This document shows positions 17,430 to 24,858 of a stretch of DNA of 47,461 nucleotides, piece by piece (position 1 is the stretch's first letter; the number at the start of each line of letters is the position of its first letter). Source of the DNA: a virus; the IMG/VR virus record IMGVR_UViG_3300030098_004604, positions 11,114-58,574 of that record; one strand, written 5' to 3'. The translations under genes and the position numbers were made by a program. The notes under the pieces were generated by a model. It was given only the letters and a program-made list of their open reading frames with translations, made no database searches and was not told the DNA's origin.

Positions 17430-17863
17430 TGAAAAAATCAGATTTAAAAGAATTAATTAAACCCATAGTGAAAGAGTGTATCCACGAGACCCTGATTGAA
17501 GAGGGTCTTCTGTCTAATATCGTCGCAGAGGTTGCAAAGGGGATGCAAGGCAACTTAGTTGTCGAGACCACCCAGAGTACAAAAAACCCTGACGAAGCCC
17601 TATTTAATGAGCGCAAACAAATGAAGCGCAAGACTGAAGATACCCAAAAGAAACTTAAAGAGCATCGGAAGAAACTAATGGACTCTATAGGCTCTGACGC
17701 ATACGGCGGAGTAAACTTGTTCGAAGGCACTGAGCCTATGACAAACTATGACGTGGCCGATCAGAAGCCCGGTACCGTAGACTTGGGAGATCCGAGAGAC
17801 GCCGGCGTTGACATCAGCAGCTTGATGGGTGGCGCATCACAAATCTGGAAGGCAATGAAATGA
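17429..17863 (+). CDS. Leader-related head-cluster protein 9
   Basis: 144 residues. The N-terminus (KKSDLKELIKPIVKECIHE) is a diverged version of the amphipathic leader and is followed by LIEE-GLL, again an (L/I)xE type site. The middle is a Lys/Glu coiled coil, and the C-terminus (DAGVDISSLMGGASQIWKAM) is hydrophobic and compact. Function unknown. It ends in an ATGA overlap with the bS21 homologue. Confidence 0.7.
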   Translation: MKKSDLKELIKPIVKECIHETLIEEGLLSNIVAEVAKGMQGNLVVETTQSTKNPDEALFNERKQMKRKTEDTQKKLKEHRKKLMDSIGSDAYGGVNLFEGTEPMTNYDVADQKPGTVDLGDPRDAGVDISSLMGGASQIWKAMK

Positions 17864-18108
17864 AGAAAAAAGCATCGAACGTCTCGGTTAAACTTAGGCA
17901 CTGTGGGAACAACACAGAACGAATGATCCGTAGGTTTATTAAGAAGTGCAAGAAAGAAAAGATTATTGATCAAGTCAAGGACAGGCGCTATTATAAAAAG
18001 CCCTCTGAAGCTAAGCGAGAAAAGCAAAGAAGAGCCGAAAGACTCAGACTTCGCGAAGAAAGAAAAAGACAAAGAGCAATAGAAAGGCGTAATAGAAAAA
18101 ATAGATGA
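17860..18108 (+). CDS. rpsU: Ribosomal protein bS21 homologue
   Basis: 82 residues, strongly basic. MIRRFIKKCKKEKIIDQV followed by KDRRYYKKPSEAKR aligns by eye with the bS21 core ([20 protein letters not shown], then FYEKP and a basic helix). bS21 sits on the 30S platform near the anti-Shine-Dalgarno end of 16S rRNA and affects initiation. Phage copies of bS21 are known, especially from aquatic phages. It closes the head operon and directly precedes the promoter-like motif of the late structural region, so it may tune the ribosome toward phage mRNAs; this is inference. Confidence 0.85.
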   Translation: MKKKASNVSVKLRHCGNNTERMIRRFIKKCKKEKIIDQVKDRRYYKKPSEAKREKQRRAERLRLREERKRQRAIERRNRKNR

Positions 18109-18117
18109 CTATTTATA
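18108..18117 (+). promoter_or_regulatory. ACTATTTATA promoter-like motif
   Basis: First copy of an intergenic motif (ACTATTTA) that recurs at 22141, 23559, 27336, 27598 and 30782. It stands 28 bases before the 18146 gene, leaving room for a short leader with TTGGAGG. The reverse complement resembles the T4 late-promoter box TATAAATA. Confidence 0.5.
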
Positions 18118-18145
18118 TTTGTAAACAAATTTTGGAGGTTTTATA

Positions 18146-18562
18146 ATGGCAATGTCATGGAAAGCTGAGGTTGGCATCAACCACACCCCGGCATATCAAG
18201 TAAGCGGAAGACCATTCGCTAGCGCAAGTGTCAAATATGACGACGGTGCCACCCCGCAAGTGGTTGAATTCCCGGCTGTGACTCGTTGGTGGCAAATACA
18301 CAACAGAGGTGTTTCCGATTTAAGAGTTGGATTTTCGTCCCTCGGGGTGAAGGGTACCAATTATAATTATTACCTCACAGTACCGCCTAGTAGTTCTGCT
18401 GGTTTCGGTAAATCTGACATTTATGAAATGAAAGTTTCACAATTGTGGCTTTATGGTGCGACTGCCGGTACATGTGATGTAGTAGCTGGCCTGACCACAA
18501 TACCTAATCGTAGAACATCTGGCAGCTTGGGGCTCAACTTCTCTGGTTCTACGGGAGTTTAA
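18146..18562 (+). CDS. Small beta-rich virion protein (candidate)
   Basis: 138 residues, strong ribosome site (TTGGAGG). Rich in Ser, Gly, Thr, Tyr and Val, without charged helices, as in small decoration or fibre proteins. No family assigned. It heads the fibre-like gene run and shares its good leader and promoter-like motif, so abundant late expression is likely. Confidence 0.65.
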   Translation: MAMSWKAEVGINHTPAYQVSGRPFASASVKYDDGATPQVVEFPAVTRWWQIHNRGVSDLRVGFSSLGVKGTNYNYYLTVPPSSSAGFGKSDIYEMKVSQLWLYGATAGTCDVVAGLTTIPNRRTSGSLGLNFSGSTGV

Positions 18563-18566
18563 TTAG

Positions 18567-19253
18567 ATGGCTAGGTTTGCATGGGCATATGTAAACTGCT
18601 CCGGGTCTGGCACTGCAGATGGAGCATCGGCAGGTCCGACAGGATCTCTGCAGTTTATAAGTGGTTCTGGTGGTCACACTACCGGCTCAGCAAAACTTGT
18701 GTTCTACACAGGTTCGTCGGGTGGGTATACTGCCAATTCACTGGTTCTCTCTGGTAACTTCCATGTAAGTGGAACTATCAGTGCTAGTGTTTTCCATGTT
18801 AAAGATACGGCCATCATTGATGCCACTGGCTCAACTTACTTTGGCGACAGTAACGATGACGTTCACATGCGCACCGGTAGTTTGGTTGTCAGCACAGTTG
18901 CTGGAAACCTAATATTAAGCACTTCGTATGGACAACAGGCAACATACGTCAAGGGGTTTGGCGGTGGCTACACGCCGGTTGCAGCCGCCACATATACGAT
19001 AGCTAATGGTGACTATATCCTCGGCGTACAGCGTGGCAACTATGTAACAATGTCGCTCCCGAGGCCCACCGCTGGCAATGCAGGTCGCGTTTTCTTAATT
19101 AAAGACGAATACGAAAATAGAGGGACTGGTAGTATTTATATCACCGGCGCCGCTTCGGGATTCACCATCGATCATTCGGACTCATATGTGATGTCAGGTT
19201 CGAGCCCCGCAATAAGTTTGTACTCAAACGGTAGCAATTGGTTTGTCTTCTAA
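18567..19253 (+). CDS. Fibre-like paralogue A
   Basis: 228 residues, Gly/Ser/Thr-rich beta sequence (ASAGPTGSLQFISGSGGHTT, VLSGNFHVSGTISASVFHV). The C-terminal 85 residues share a pattern with the 19276, 20436 and 22388 proteins: LP-x6-GR-x4-IKDE, then TID, and a final SLYSNGSNWFVF. This is a recurring trimeric-fibre-like end domain. It probably builds a virion fibre; whether on head or tail is unknown, but the head location of the genes favours head fibres. Confidence 0.7.
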   Translation: MARFAWAYVNCSGSGTADGASAGPTGSLQFISGSGGHTTGSAKLVFYTGSSGGYTANSLVLSGNFHVSGTISASVFHVKDTAIIDATGSTYFGDSNDDVHMRTGSLVVSTVAGNLILSTSYGQQATYVKGFGGGYTPVAAATYTIANGDYILGVQRGNYVTMSLPRPTAGNAGRVFLIKDEYENRGTGSIYITGAASGFTIDHSDSYVMSGSSPAISLYSNGSNWFVF

Positions 19254-19275
19254 TTAACTCTAGGAGGCACATCAT

Positions 19276-20313
19276 ATGGCATATAATGTTTTATCCGGTA
19301 CCGTCATCGCGGCCGACAAATATCTTCCCGGCGATTTAGTAGTCAACATCGTATCGGGTAACCTTAGCACCTCTGATGCCTCTTCAGTACAAAACGTGCC
19401 GCGCGTTTCAAACGCTACTAACAATGCCGTCCTTACGAATGTGGGCGGAGATGCAAACACTCTTACGTGTGAAAGCAACTTAACTTTTGATGGTGACACC
19501 CTGAATGTTGTGGGGGAGATCACCGCTAGTACTGGTGTGTCCGCGTCCTTCTTTATGGGAGACGGCAGTCGACTAACCGGAATCACCGGTGGCGGCGGTG
19601 GAAATGCGAACGCTCAAGGCCCTACATATTCGTTACAGTTCACCACGGGTTCTGGAGGTTTAAGTGGATCCGCTGGCCTGCTTTACTCAGGAAGTGTTCT
19701 CACCCTCACAGGAACTTTTAATGTGAGCGGCACCCTCAATATGGATGGCGATATGATCCCAGCGGCAGCGAACTTGCATGACTTGGGAAGCTCCGCTAAA
19801 CCATGGCGAGACCTGTATATCTCAGGCAGTTCTATTCATTTTGGCTCAGACATTTTAAGTGTTGGGGCTGACAACAATCTTAAGTTTGGTTCTGGGAGTG
19901 CCACTAAGGGCTTTGATGTTGGGTTCATGAATTTCAAAAACAATGGCATTTTTATGGATCCGGGCCGCATTTTCCAGTTGCGCGCTTATCAAATGAGATT
20001 CTTCGGTGGCATCTCTTATATGCGAGTGGTAAAGGTCGCCAATTATAGCATTCAAACAATTGATTACCTAGTGGGCGCCCTGACCAACGCTGCTTCTGCT
20101 TCTATTGTCTTAACTCTCCCAGCAGCCAATACGTGCATTAACGGCCAAACTTTCGTCATAAAGGACGAGGGAGGCGCCGCAAACGACTCCCCAGTTAACA
20201 TTACTGTAACTGGAGACGATACAATCGATGGTCAAAATACGATAGTTTTAGAATCGCCCTATGCATCCATCCAGCTTTATTGCAACGGAGTCAATAAATA
20301 CTTTATTTGCTAA
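19276..20313 (+). CDS. Fibre-like paralogue B
   Basis: 345 residues, ATG after AGGAGG. The N-terminus (MAYNVLSGTV) matches paralogue D (MAYNVLKGVV). The centre has repeats typical of phage fibres (NLHDLGSSAKPWRDLYISGS, LTLTGTFNVSGTLNMDGD), and the C-terminal domain has LPAANTCINGQTFVIKDE, DDTIDGQ and a final IQLYCNGVNKYF. A structural virion fibre is the likely role. Confidence 0.75.
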   Translation: MAYNVLSGTVIAADKYLPGDLVVNIVSGNLSTSDASSVQNVPRVSNATNNAVLTNVGGDANTLTCESNLTFDGDTLNVVGEITASTGVSASFFMGDGSRLTGITGGGGGNANAQGPTYSLQFTTGSGGLSGSAGLLYSGSVLTLTGTFNVSGTLNMDGDMIPAAANLHDLGSSAKPWRDLYISGSSIHFGSDILSVGADNNLKFGSGSATKGFDVGFMNFKNNGIFMDPGRIFQLRAYQMRFFGGISYMRVVKVANYSIQTIDYLVGALTNAASASIVLTLPAANTCINGQTFVIKDEGGAANDSPVNITVTGDDTIDGQNTIVLESPYASIQLYCNGVNKYFIC

Positions 20314-20435
20314 TTTTAAAAGGCTTTTTTTTAACTATATATTAGCGTCGGGCGTGGTGTGTGTGCTTTCGGGTTTCATGCTTTGTGTTCGACTTTTAGC
20401 TTGTTTAAAAACAATTAATTTGGAGGGTTTTATAA

Positions 20436-22064
20436 ATGGCTTATAAATTTCAATTGGGAGATGCCGTAATCAGTGGTTCCTTGACTGCAAAGCAGGGTTC
20501 TGTTCAGGCTTCTGGTTCTCTCGTGGATATCGCACTTCGTGACAATGCTGGTGTTCGTCGCTTCGACGTCGATTATCAGGGTGCTAACGTTCGTCTGCGT
20601 CTCAAAAACGCTGGAGGTCTCGCAAAGACTATTCTTGGCGAGTCCCTTATCTCTGGTTCGGGTGATCTCAAAACCACAGGCGCTCTTATCGTCGGTGGAC
20701 AGCAGTATGGTATTAATGCCAATGGTGCAGTTACTGGTTCTAGCGCTGCTTTGACCAGCCTTAGCGTCGGTGATGGTAACATTACTAACGTTGGTGACAT
20801 TGCTCTTGATAGCATTTCTGCTGATGGCTCTAGCTTCTCGTTCGCTTCGGACTGGACAGCTGCTGGCCGCACATGTGCCAATCTCGGTACTGTGACAACT
20901 GCCGATATTAACGGTGGCTCTATCGATGGTGCTACCATCGGTGCTGCTTCTCAGTCTTCTGGTAAGTTCACAACCATGTCCGGTTCCAGCACTTTGGAAG
21001 TTGGTGGTAACATGACCACCGCCGGTACGGTTAAGCTTCTTGGTGTTGCTGATACAGCTATTGCTGTTGCTAGTGACTCGATGTACTTCTTGGATGGTGA
21101 TGGCCTCATGAAGTCTGAGCGTCTTACTGACTATGCTGCTGCATTGGTTGAGTCGGAGCCCGGCTTCGCGTCTACCGGTGGTAAGCTTCAGTACGATCCT
21201 AACAGTCTTACCGCTGCTGCAATCGCATCTGGTGACTCTATTTCGTTCGTTGATGCAAATGACAGCAACATTCCTAAGAAAGAGACTATCGATGATGTCG
21301 CTACTCTTTTCGCTGGTGCTGGTCTTGCCGCTGCCTCCGCAGTCCTTGCTGTGCAGGTTTCTGGTGCAGTCCACGTCTCTTCGGACAAGGTTTCGCTTTC
21401 GGGCTCCTTGGCTGGTGACGGTCTCGGCTATTCCGGTGGTGTTGATAGCATTATGGATCTCAAAGTCAACGTTGACAACTCGTCCATCGAGTTGAGCGGC
21501 GATGCACTTCGCGTGAAGGCTGCTGGTGTCACTGATGCTATGCTTAACGATGATGTTGCCACTGGTCTTGCTGGTGTCGGTCTGGGTGCTGCTTCTGGCG
21601 TCTTGGCTCTTGAGCTTAACGAGTTAGTCTCTGCTGCTGTTGACGTTTCCGCTGATAGCATTGCCATCATTGATGCTAACGACGGTAACGGTTCGAGGAA
21701 AGAAAGCATTGCTGACCTTGTGTCCGCCATGGCTGGTGCCGGTCTTACCGCCACCAACGGTGTTCTTTCGACAGATGCTGGCGCTACACCTGTTGGTGTT
21801 GGTGACGCTAACGCTACGTTGACCGAGGGTACTACCTATGGTACGACCACCCTTACAGCCGACCGTACTTGGTCGCTTCCGGCTGCTCCGGATGCTGGTG
21901 ATATGGTCCGCGTGAAAGCACCGCCTAGCTTGGGAGGCTTCAATCTTATCATTGCTAAGCAGGGTTCACACACTATTGACGGCTTGGGAACTATTTCTCT
22001 GCAGTCTGATAGTGCTTCTGTTACGCTCATCTACGTTGCTGCTAACTTGTGGAAGATTGTCTAA
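20436..22064 (+). CDS. Fibre-like paralogue C, long repeat protein
   Basis: 542 residues after a 122-base AT-rich leader with TTGGAGGG. Ala/Ser/Gly/Val-rich beta sequence. Three degenerate repeats are visible: DSMYFLDGDGLMKSERLTDY, DSISFVDANDSNIPKKETID and DSIAIIDANDGNGSRKESIA, the last two followed by AGAGL-type segments. The C-terminus (LPAAPDAGDMVRVKAP, HTIDGLG, LIYVAANLWKIV) is the shared end domain. Codons are strongly biased to GCT, GGT and CTT, as in the capsid gene, which suggests very high expression. Confidence 0.75.
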   Translation: MAYKFQLGDAVISGSLTAKQGSVQASGSLVDIALRDNAGVRRFDVDYQGANVRLRLKNAGGLAKTILGESLISGSGDLKTTGALIVGGQQYGINANGAVTGSSAALTSLSVGDGNITNVGDIALDSISADGSSFSFASDWTAAGRTCANLGTVTTADINGGSIDGATIGAASQSSGKFTTMSGSSTLEVGGNMTTAGTVKLLGVADTAIAVASDSMYFLDGDGLMKSERLTDYAAALVESEPGFASTGGKLQYDPNSLTAAAIASGDSISFVDANDSNIPKKETIDDVATLFAGAGLAAASAVLAVQVSGAVHVSSDKVSLSGSLAGDGLGYSGGVDSIMDLKVNVDNSSIELSGDALRVKAAGVTDAMLNDDVATGLAGVGLGAASGVLALELNELVSAAVDVSADSIAIIDANDGNGSRKESIADLVSAMAGAGLTATNGVLSTDAGATPVGVGDANATLTEGTTYGTTTLTADRTWSLPAAPDAGDMVRVKAPPSLGGFNLIIAKQGSHTIDGLGTISLQSDSASVTLIYVAANLWKIV

Positions 22065-22103
22065 TCTAAAGCATTTGCTTGGGATAAGATATTCTTAATC
22101 TCT

Positions 22104-22136
22104 GGATGCCCTCCTTGTGGGGGCATCCTTTTTTTT
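22104..22136 (+). terminator. Intrinsic terminator
   Basis: GGATGCCC (22104-22111) pairs with GGGCATCC (22121-22128) around a nine-base loop, followed by eight Ts. It ends the fibre-like run after paralogue C. Confidence 0.9.
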
Positions 22137-22140
22137 AGAG

Positions 22141-22148
22141 ACTATTTA
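22141..22148 (+). promoter_or_regulatory. ACTATTTA promoter-like motif, close to a start codon
   Basis: The motif lies right after a terminator and ends five bases before the ATG at 22154. If it acts like a -10 element, transcription would begin about at the start codon. Confidence 0.5.
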
Positions 22149-22153
22149 TTAGT

Positions 22154-22363
22154 ATGGAAACATTAGACTTACATGGCGTGCGCCATGAAGACGCAGAGTT
22201 CAAAGTGCATAGGTTTATTTATCGGGCGTCGCTCCCGTGTAAGATCATTACGGGGCATTCCGCTACTATGAAAGAGATAGTTAAAGATGTTCTGCGAGAA
22301 TATGATTTGAAATCCCACTACGAACACTATGTAAATAATGGATGTTTAGTCGTTACCGATTAG
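22154..22363 (+). CDS. Minimal Smr-domain protein
   Basis: 69 residues, almost entirely one small MutS-related (Smr) domain: LDLHGVRHEDAEFKVHRFIY at the start, IITGHS in place of the usual HGxG, and a final beta segment. Smr domains are nicking nucleases or RNA-cleaving and RNA-binding modules; the LDLH motif is present, the second motif is altered. There is no Shine-Dalgarno, and the promoter-like motif is just before the ATG. It sits alone between a terminator and a fibre gene. Target unknown. Confidence 0.8.
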   Translation: METLDLHGVRHEDAEFKVHRFIYRASLPCKIITGHSATMKEIVKDVLREYDLKSHYEHYVNNGCLVVTD

Positions 22364-22387
22364 CAAATATAAAGGAACAGATAAAGT

Positions 22388-23533
22388 ATGGCATATAATG
22401 TACTTAAGGGCGTTGTCGAAGGTTCTGTCGATCAATACGGAGATCAGGAGATTGACGGAATAAAGGTGTTTAAAAACACGATTAGTGCAAGTGTCTTTTA
22501 TGATACTGACGCGCAAAGCCCATGCGCCACAATGAAAGATGTGGCCATTAACGAAGTGGCAGGAGGTGTTAGCAACTCTGTCCTCACCTTTCAGGGGGAG
22601 GGTAAAGCAAAAGCAGAACACAACCTAAGTTTTGATGGTCGTCGCTTGACCACCAAAGAGGTGTGCGCGACTGCCTTCATAGGTGCCGGTGAAGGACTGT
22701 ACAATGTTCCCGCTGATAAACTAAGCGGAAAGGTGCCAGCCGACTCTATAAATATTGGGCCCGGCATTCGAAGTGTTCGAGGAAAGATTCAAGTTCGCCC
22801 GGGCAAAGGTCTCGAAGTTAACGCGAATGGTGCCACTGTCGCTCTTGGTCCCCAAGGCGGCCTCTCCTTCAAAGATAGCAACCTTGTCGCATCCCCCAAC
22901 GCATGCTTGGATGTCACACTTAAAGGCCAGAACCTTAGCGATGGCGACTTTTTGATGGTGCATGACACCTCGCGCAACGAAGTGCGCAAGACAACGTTGG
23001 CCAATCTCTACAACTCATATTTAAATGCAAAGCTCCCACATCCAGAGGGCCCCACCAACAGTGTCCAGCTTCGAGGCCGCAAGGGATTCGTAGCCAGTGC
23101 CAATTTTACTTATGATCCTCAAGCAAATGTTCTGGGGGTCTTGGGAGAAACCAAAACGAACCTTTTGACTGCAACAGGGCAAGTCACCTTTCAAGGGGCT
23201 GTAAACAATCGGTCGGCTGTCCATAATAATATAACGACTGTCACCAATGAAACATACGATGTCGCGGATTCTGACTATACGGTCTTGTGCGACACTACAA
23301 AAAATATAGTTCTTGTTACGTTGCCGCCGGCATGCAATCACGCTGGCCGAGTTATCGTCATAAAGAAAGTAAACAAAGATAAATATAAATTAAATTCTAA
23401 CGTGTTAACCGTCCAAGTTAAGGAAGGGATGATAGATTATACCGAGCATATCACAGTTAAATATAATAATTCTTCCAGAGTCGTCCAATCTGATGGTGAA
23501 AACTGGTGGATTATTGGGAAAGCCGGATCATAA
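22388..23533 (+). CDS. Fibre-like paralogue D
   Basis: 381 residues. Starts MAYNVLKGVV like paralogue B. The middle is beta-rich with fibre-type phrases (LSFDGRRLTTKEVCATAFIG, NSVQLRGRKGFVASANFTYD). The C-terminal domain follows the shared pattern (LPPACNHAGRVIVIKK ... QSDGENWWIIG). A ribosome site (AAAGGAAC) precedes it. Probably a virion fibre. Confidence 0.7.
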   Translation: MAYNVLKGVVEGSVDQYGDQEIDGIKVFKNTISASVFYDTDAQSPCATMKDVAINEVAGGVSNSVLTFQGEGKAKAEHNLSFDGRRLTTKEVCATAFIGAGEGLYNVPADKLSGKVPADSINIGPGIRSVRGKIQVRPGKGLEVNANGATVALGPQGGLSFKDSNLVASPNACLDVTLKGQNLSDGDFLMVHDTSRNEVRKTTLANLYNSYLNAKLPHPEGPTNSVQLRGRKGFVASANFTYDPQANVLGVLGETKTNLLTATGQVTFQGAVNNRSAVHNNITTVTNETYDVADSDYTVLCDTTKNIVLVTLPPACNHAGRVIVIKKVNKDKYKLNSNVLTVQVKEGMIDYTEHITVKYNNSSRVVQSDGENWWIIGKAGS

Positions 23534-23558
23534 AATGGTTCTTTTCGGGCTCTGATAC

Positions 23559-23566
23559 ACTATTTA
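23559..23566 (+). promoter_or_regulatory. ACTATTTA promoter-like motif
   Basis: Copy of the recurring motif, 31 bases before the scaffold ATG; the predicted leader would hold TTAGGAG. Confidence 0.5.
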
Positions 23567-23597
23567 ATTTTGCAAAACTAGTTTTTAGGAGAACTCC

Positions 23598-24845
23598 ATG
23601 TCAAATTTATTAAAAGAGGCAATTGTAGATGCGTCTGCATTGCGTGAAGCTGCGTTGAAAAACGCTGAAGCATCTGTGATCGATAAGTATTCGGATGAGG
23701 TTCGCGCCACTCTTAACCAACTGCTTGAGCAAGACGACCTTATGGGTATGGATCTTGATGCTGCAGTTGATGCCGACACACCAGACCCAATGGGCGCAGA
23801 TCTCGGCGCTGATCCGCTTGCTGGTGCAGAAGACCCGGCTATGGGCGCCGCACCTGCTGCAGCCGATCCTGCCGCTGCTGCTGGTGGTGCTGATGAGTCT
23901 TTGGAAGAGGACGTAGAGGATGTGCCTGTTGCTGCCACTGACGATGTGGCCAAGATGGATGGAGAGAACGTTAAGAACATTCCCGGCGAAGGCGAGCCAG
24001 TTGAGGTGACCTTGGACCTTGGAACTCTTAAGGAGTCTGTCGCCGCGCTGCAGGCTGAGATTGATGAGGAATTGACCTTTGACGAGTATACGCTTATCGA
24101 CATGCTCTCGGAAGAGGGCGCCGGCCAATCGAGTGGTGCTGCCCTTGCTGGTTCTGCCGCTGCGGCTACTGCTGATGAAGAGCAGGAAGAGAACTTGGAG
24201 GGCGACGACGAAAAGCCAGAAGATCCGGGCTCTTTTGCTGGTGAAGAGGTTGGCGAATTAGGCGAAGAAATTGAACTTTCCGATGACATGATTGATGAAA
24301 TCGTTGAGAGACTTACAGTAGATATGGGTGCTACCCTATCCGGTTGGGCAGGACGCTCATCCGAGAGCATCAAATACGAGCTTGCGCGAGCACTTGCTGC
24401 GCGCCGTAGCACCGATGTCCAAGATGAATTAGATATTATGAGAAAAGCCCAAGAGGAGCTAGTTTTCGAAAATAAACAGCTGAAGGGGCGACTTTCACAA
24501 TACGAGCAAGTAACAGGCGAACTTAAGGAGACACTGCAAACAGTTAACCTTTCGAACGCCCGCTTGCTTTATACGAATCGGGTATTAAGAAATACCTCCC
24601 TTAATGAGCGGCAAAAAACAAGAATTGCCGAAGCTATTTCAAAGGCCGATTCTGTCACAGAAGCAAAGACAATTTTTAATACGCTTCAAAGCACAATGGA
24701 GGCAGCGCCTAAGCGCGGCCCGCAATCGTTGAGCGAAGCCATTAGCCGTCCCACTTCTGTAATTCGTGCAACTCGTAAAGAGTCAGCACAACCCACTGAC
24801 GTATTCGCACAGCGGATGCGTCGACTAGCAGGTATCAAAAATTAG
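23598..24845 (+). CDS. 22: Prohead scaffold protein (T4 gp22-like)
   Basis: 415 residues directly upstream of the major capsid gene. Acidic, Ala/Pro/Gly/Asp-rich first half; helical second half with a coiled coil (about 275-330). Scaffold proteins form the prohead core and are degraded by the gp21-type protease; several (L/I)xE sites are present. The C-terminus (FAQRMRRLAGIKN) is shared in part with the 15291 protein and may be the capsid-binding end. The assignment rests on position, composition and helical architecture. Confidence 0.85.
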   Translation: MSNLLKEAIVDASALREAALKNAEASVIDKYSDEVRATLNQLLEQDDLMGMDLDAAVDADTPDPMGADLGADPLAGAEDPAMGAAPAAADPAAAAGGADESLEEDVEDVPVAATDDVAKMDGENVKNIPGEGEPVEVTLDLGTLKESVAALQAEIDEELTFDEYTLIDMLSEEGAGQSSGAALAGSAAAATADEEQEENLEGDDEKPEDPGSFAGEEVGELGEEIELSDDMIDEIVERLTVDMGATLSGWAGRSSESIKYELARALAARRSTDVQDELDIMRKAQEELVFENKQLKGRLSQYEQVTGELKETLQTVNLSNARLLYTNRVLRNTSLNERQKTRIAEAISKADSVTEAKTIFNTLQSTMEAAPKRGPQSLSEAISRPTSVIRATRKESAQPTDVFAQRMRRLAGIKN

Positions 24846-24858
24846 GAGGTATATCTAA

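Noticed and set aside
18108-18117. T4 late promoter TATAAATA on the minus strand
   Set aside because: All genes are on the + strand and nothing is encoded leftward from this point; the motif is better read as a + strand element.
20314-20435. Terminator in the AT-rich gap before the long fibre-like gene
   Set aside because: The T-run at about 20330 is preceded only by a five-pair stem with a one-base loop, which cannot form; the gap is listed as leader sequence.
20430-21374. Minus-strand open frame of 314 codons
   Set aside because: It lies fully opposite the long fibre-like gene, whose GCT/GGT codon bias keeps the opposite strand open; composition is Ser/Thr/Cys-rich with no motif or ribosome site.
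23585-24412. Minus-strand open frame of 275 codons opposite the scaffold gene
   Set aside because: Ser/Ala/Pro low complexity mirrors the acidic Ala-rich scaffold codons; no recognisable protein.
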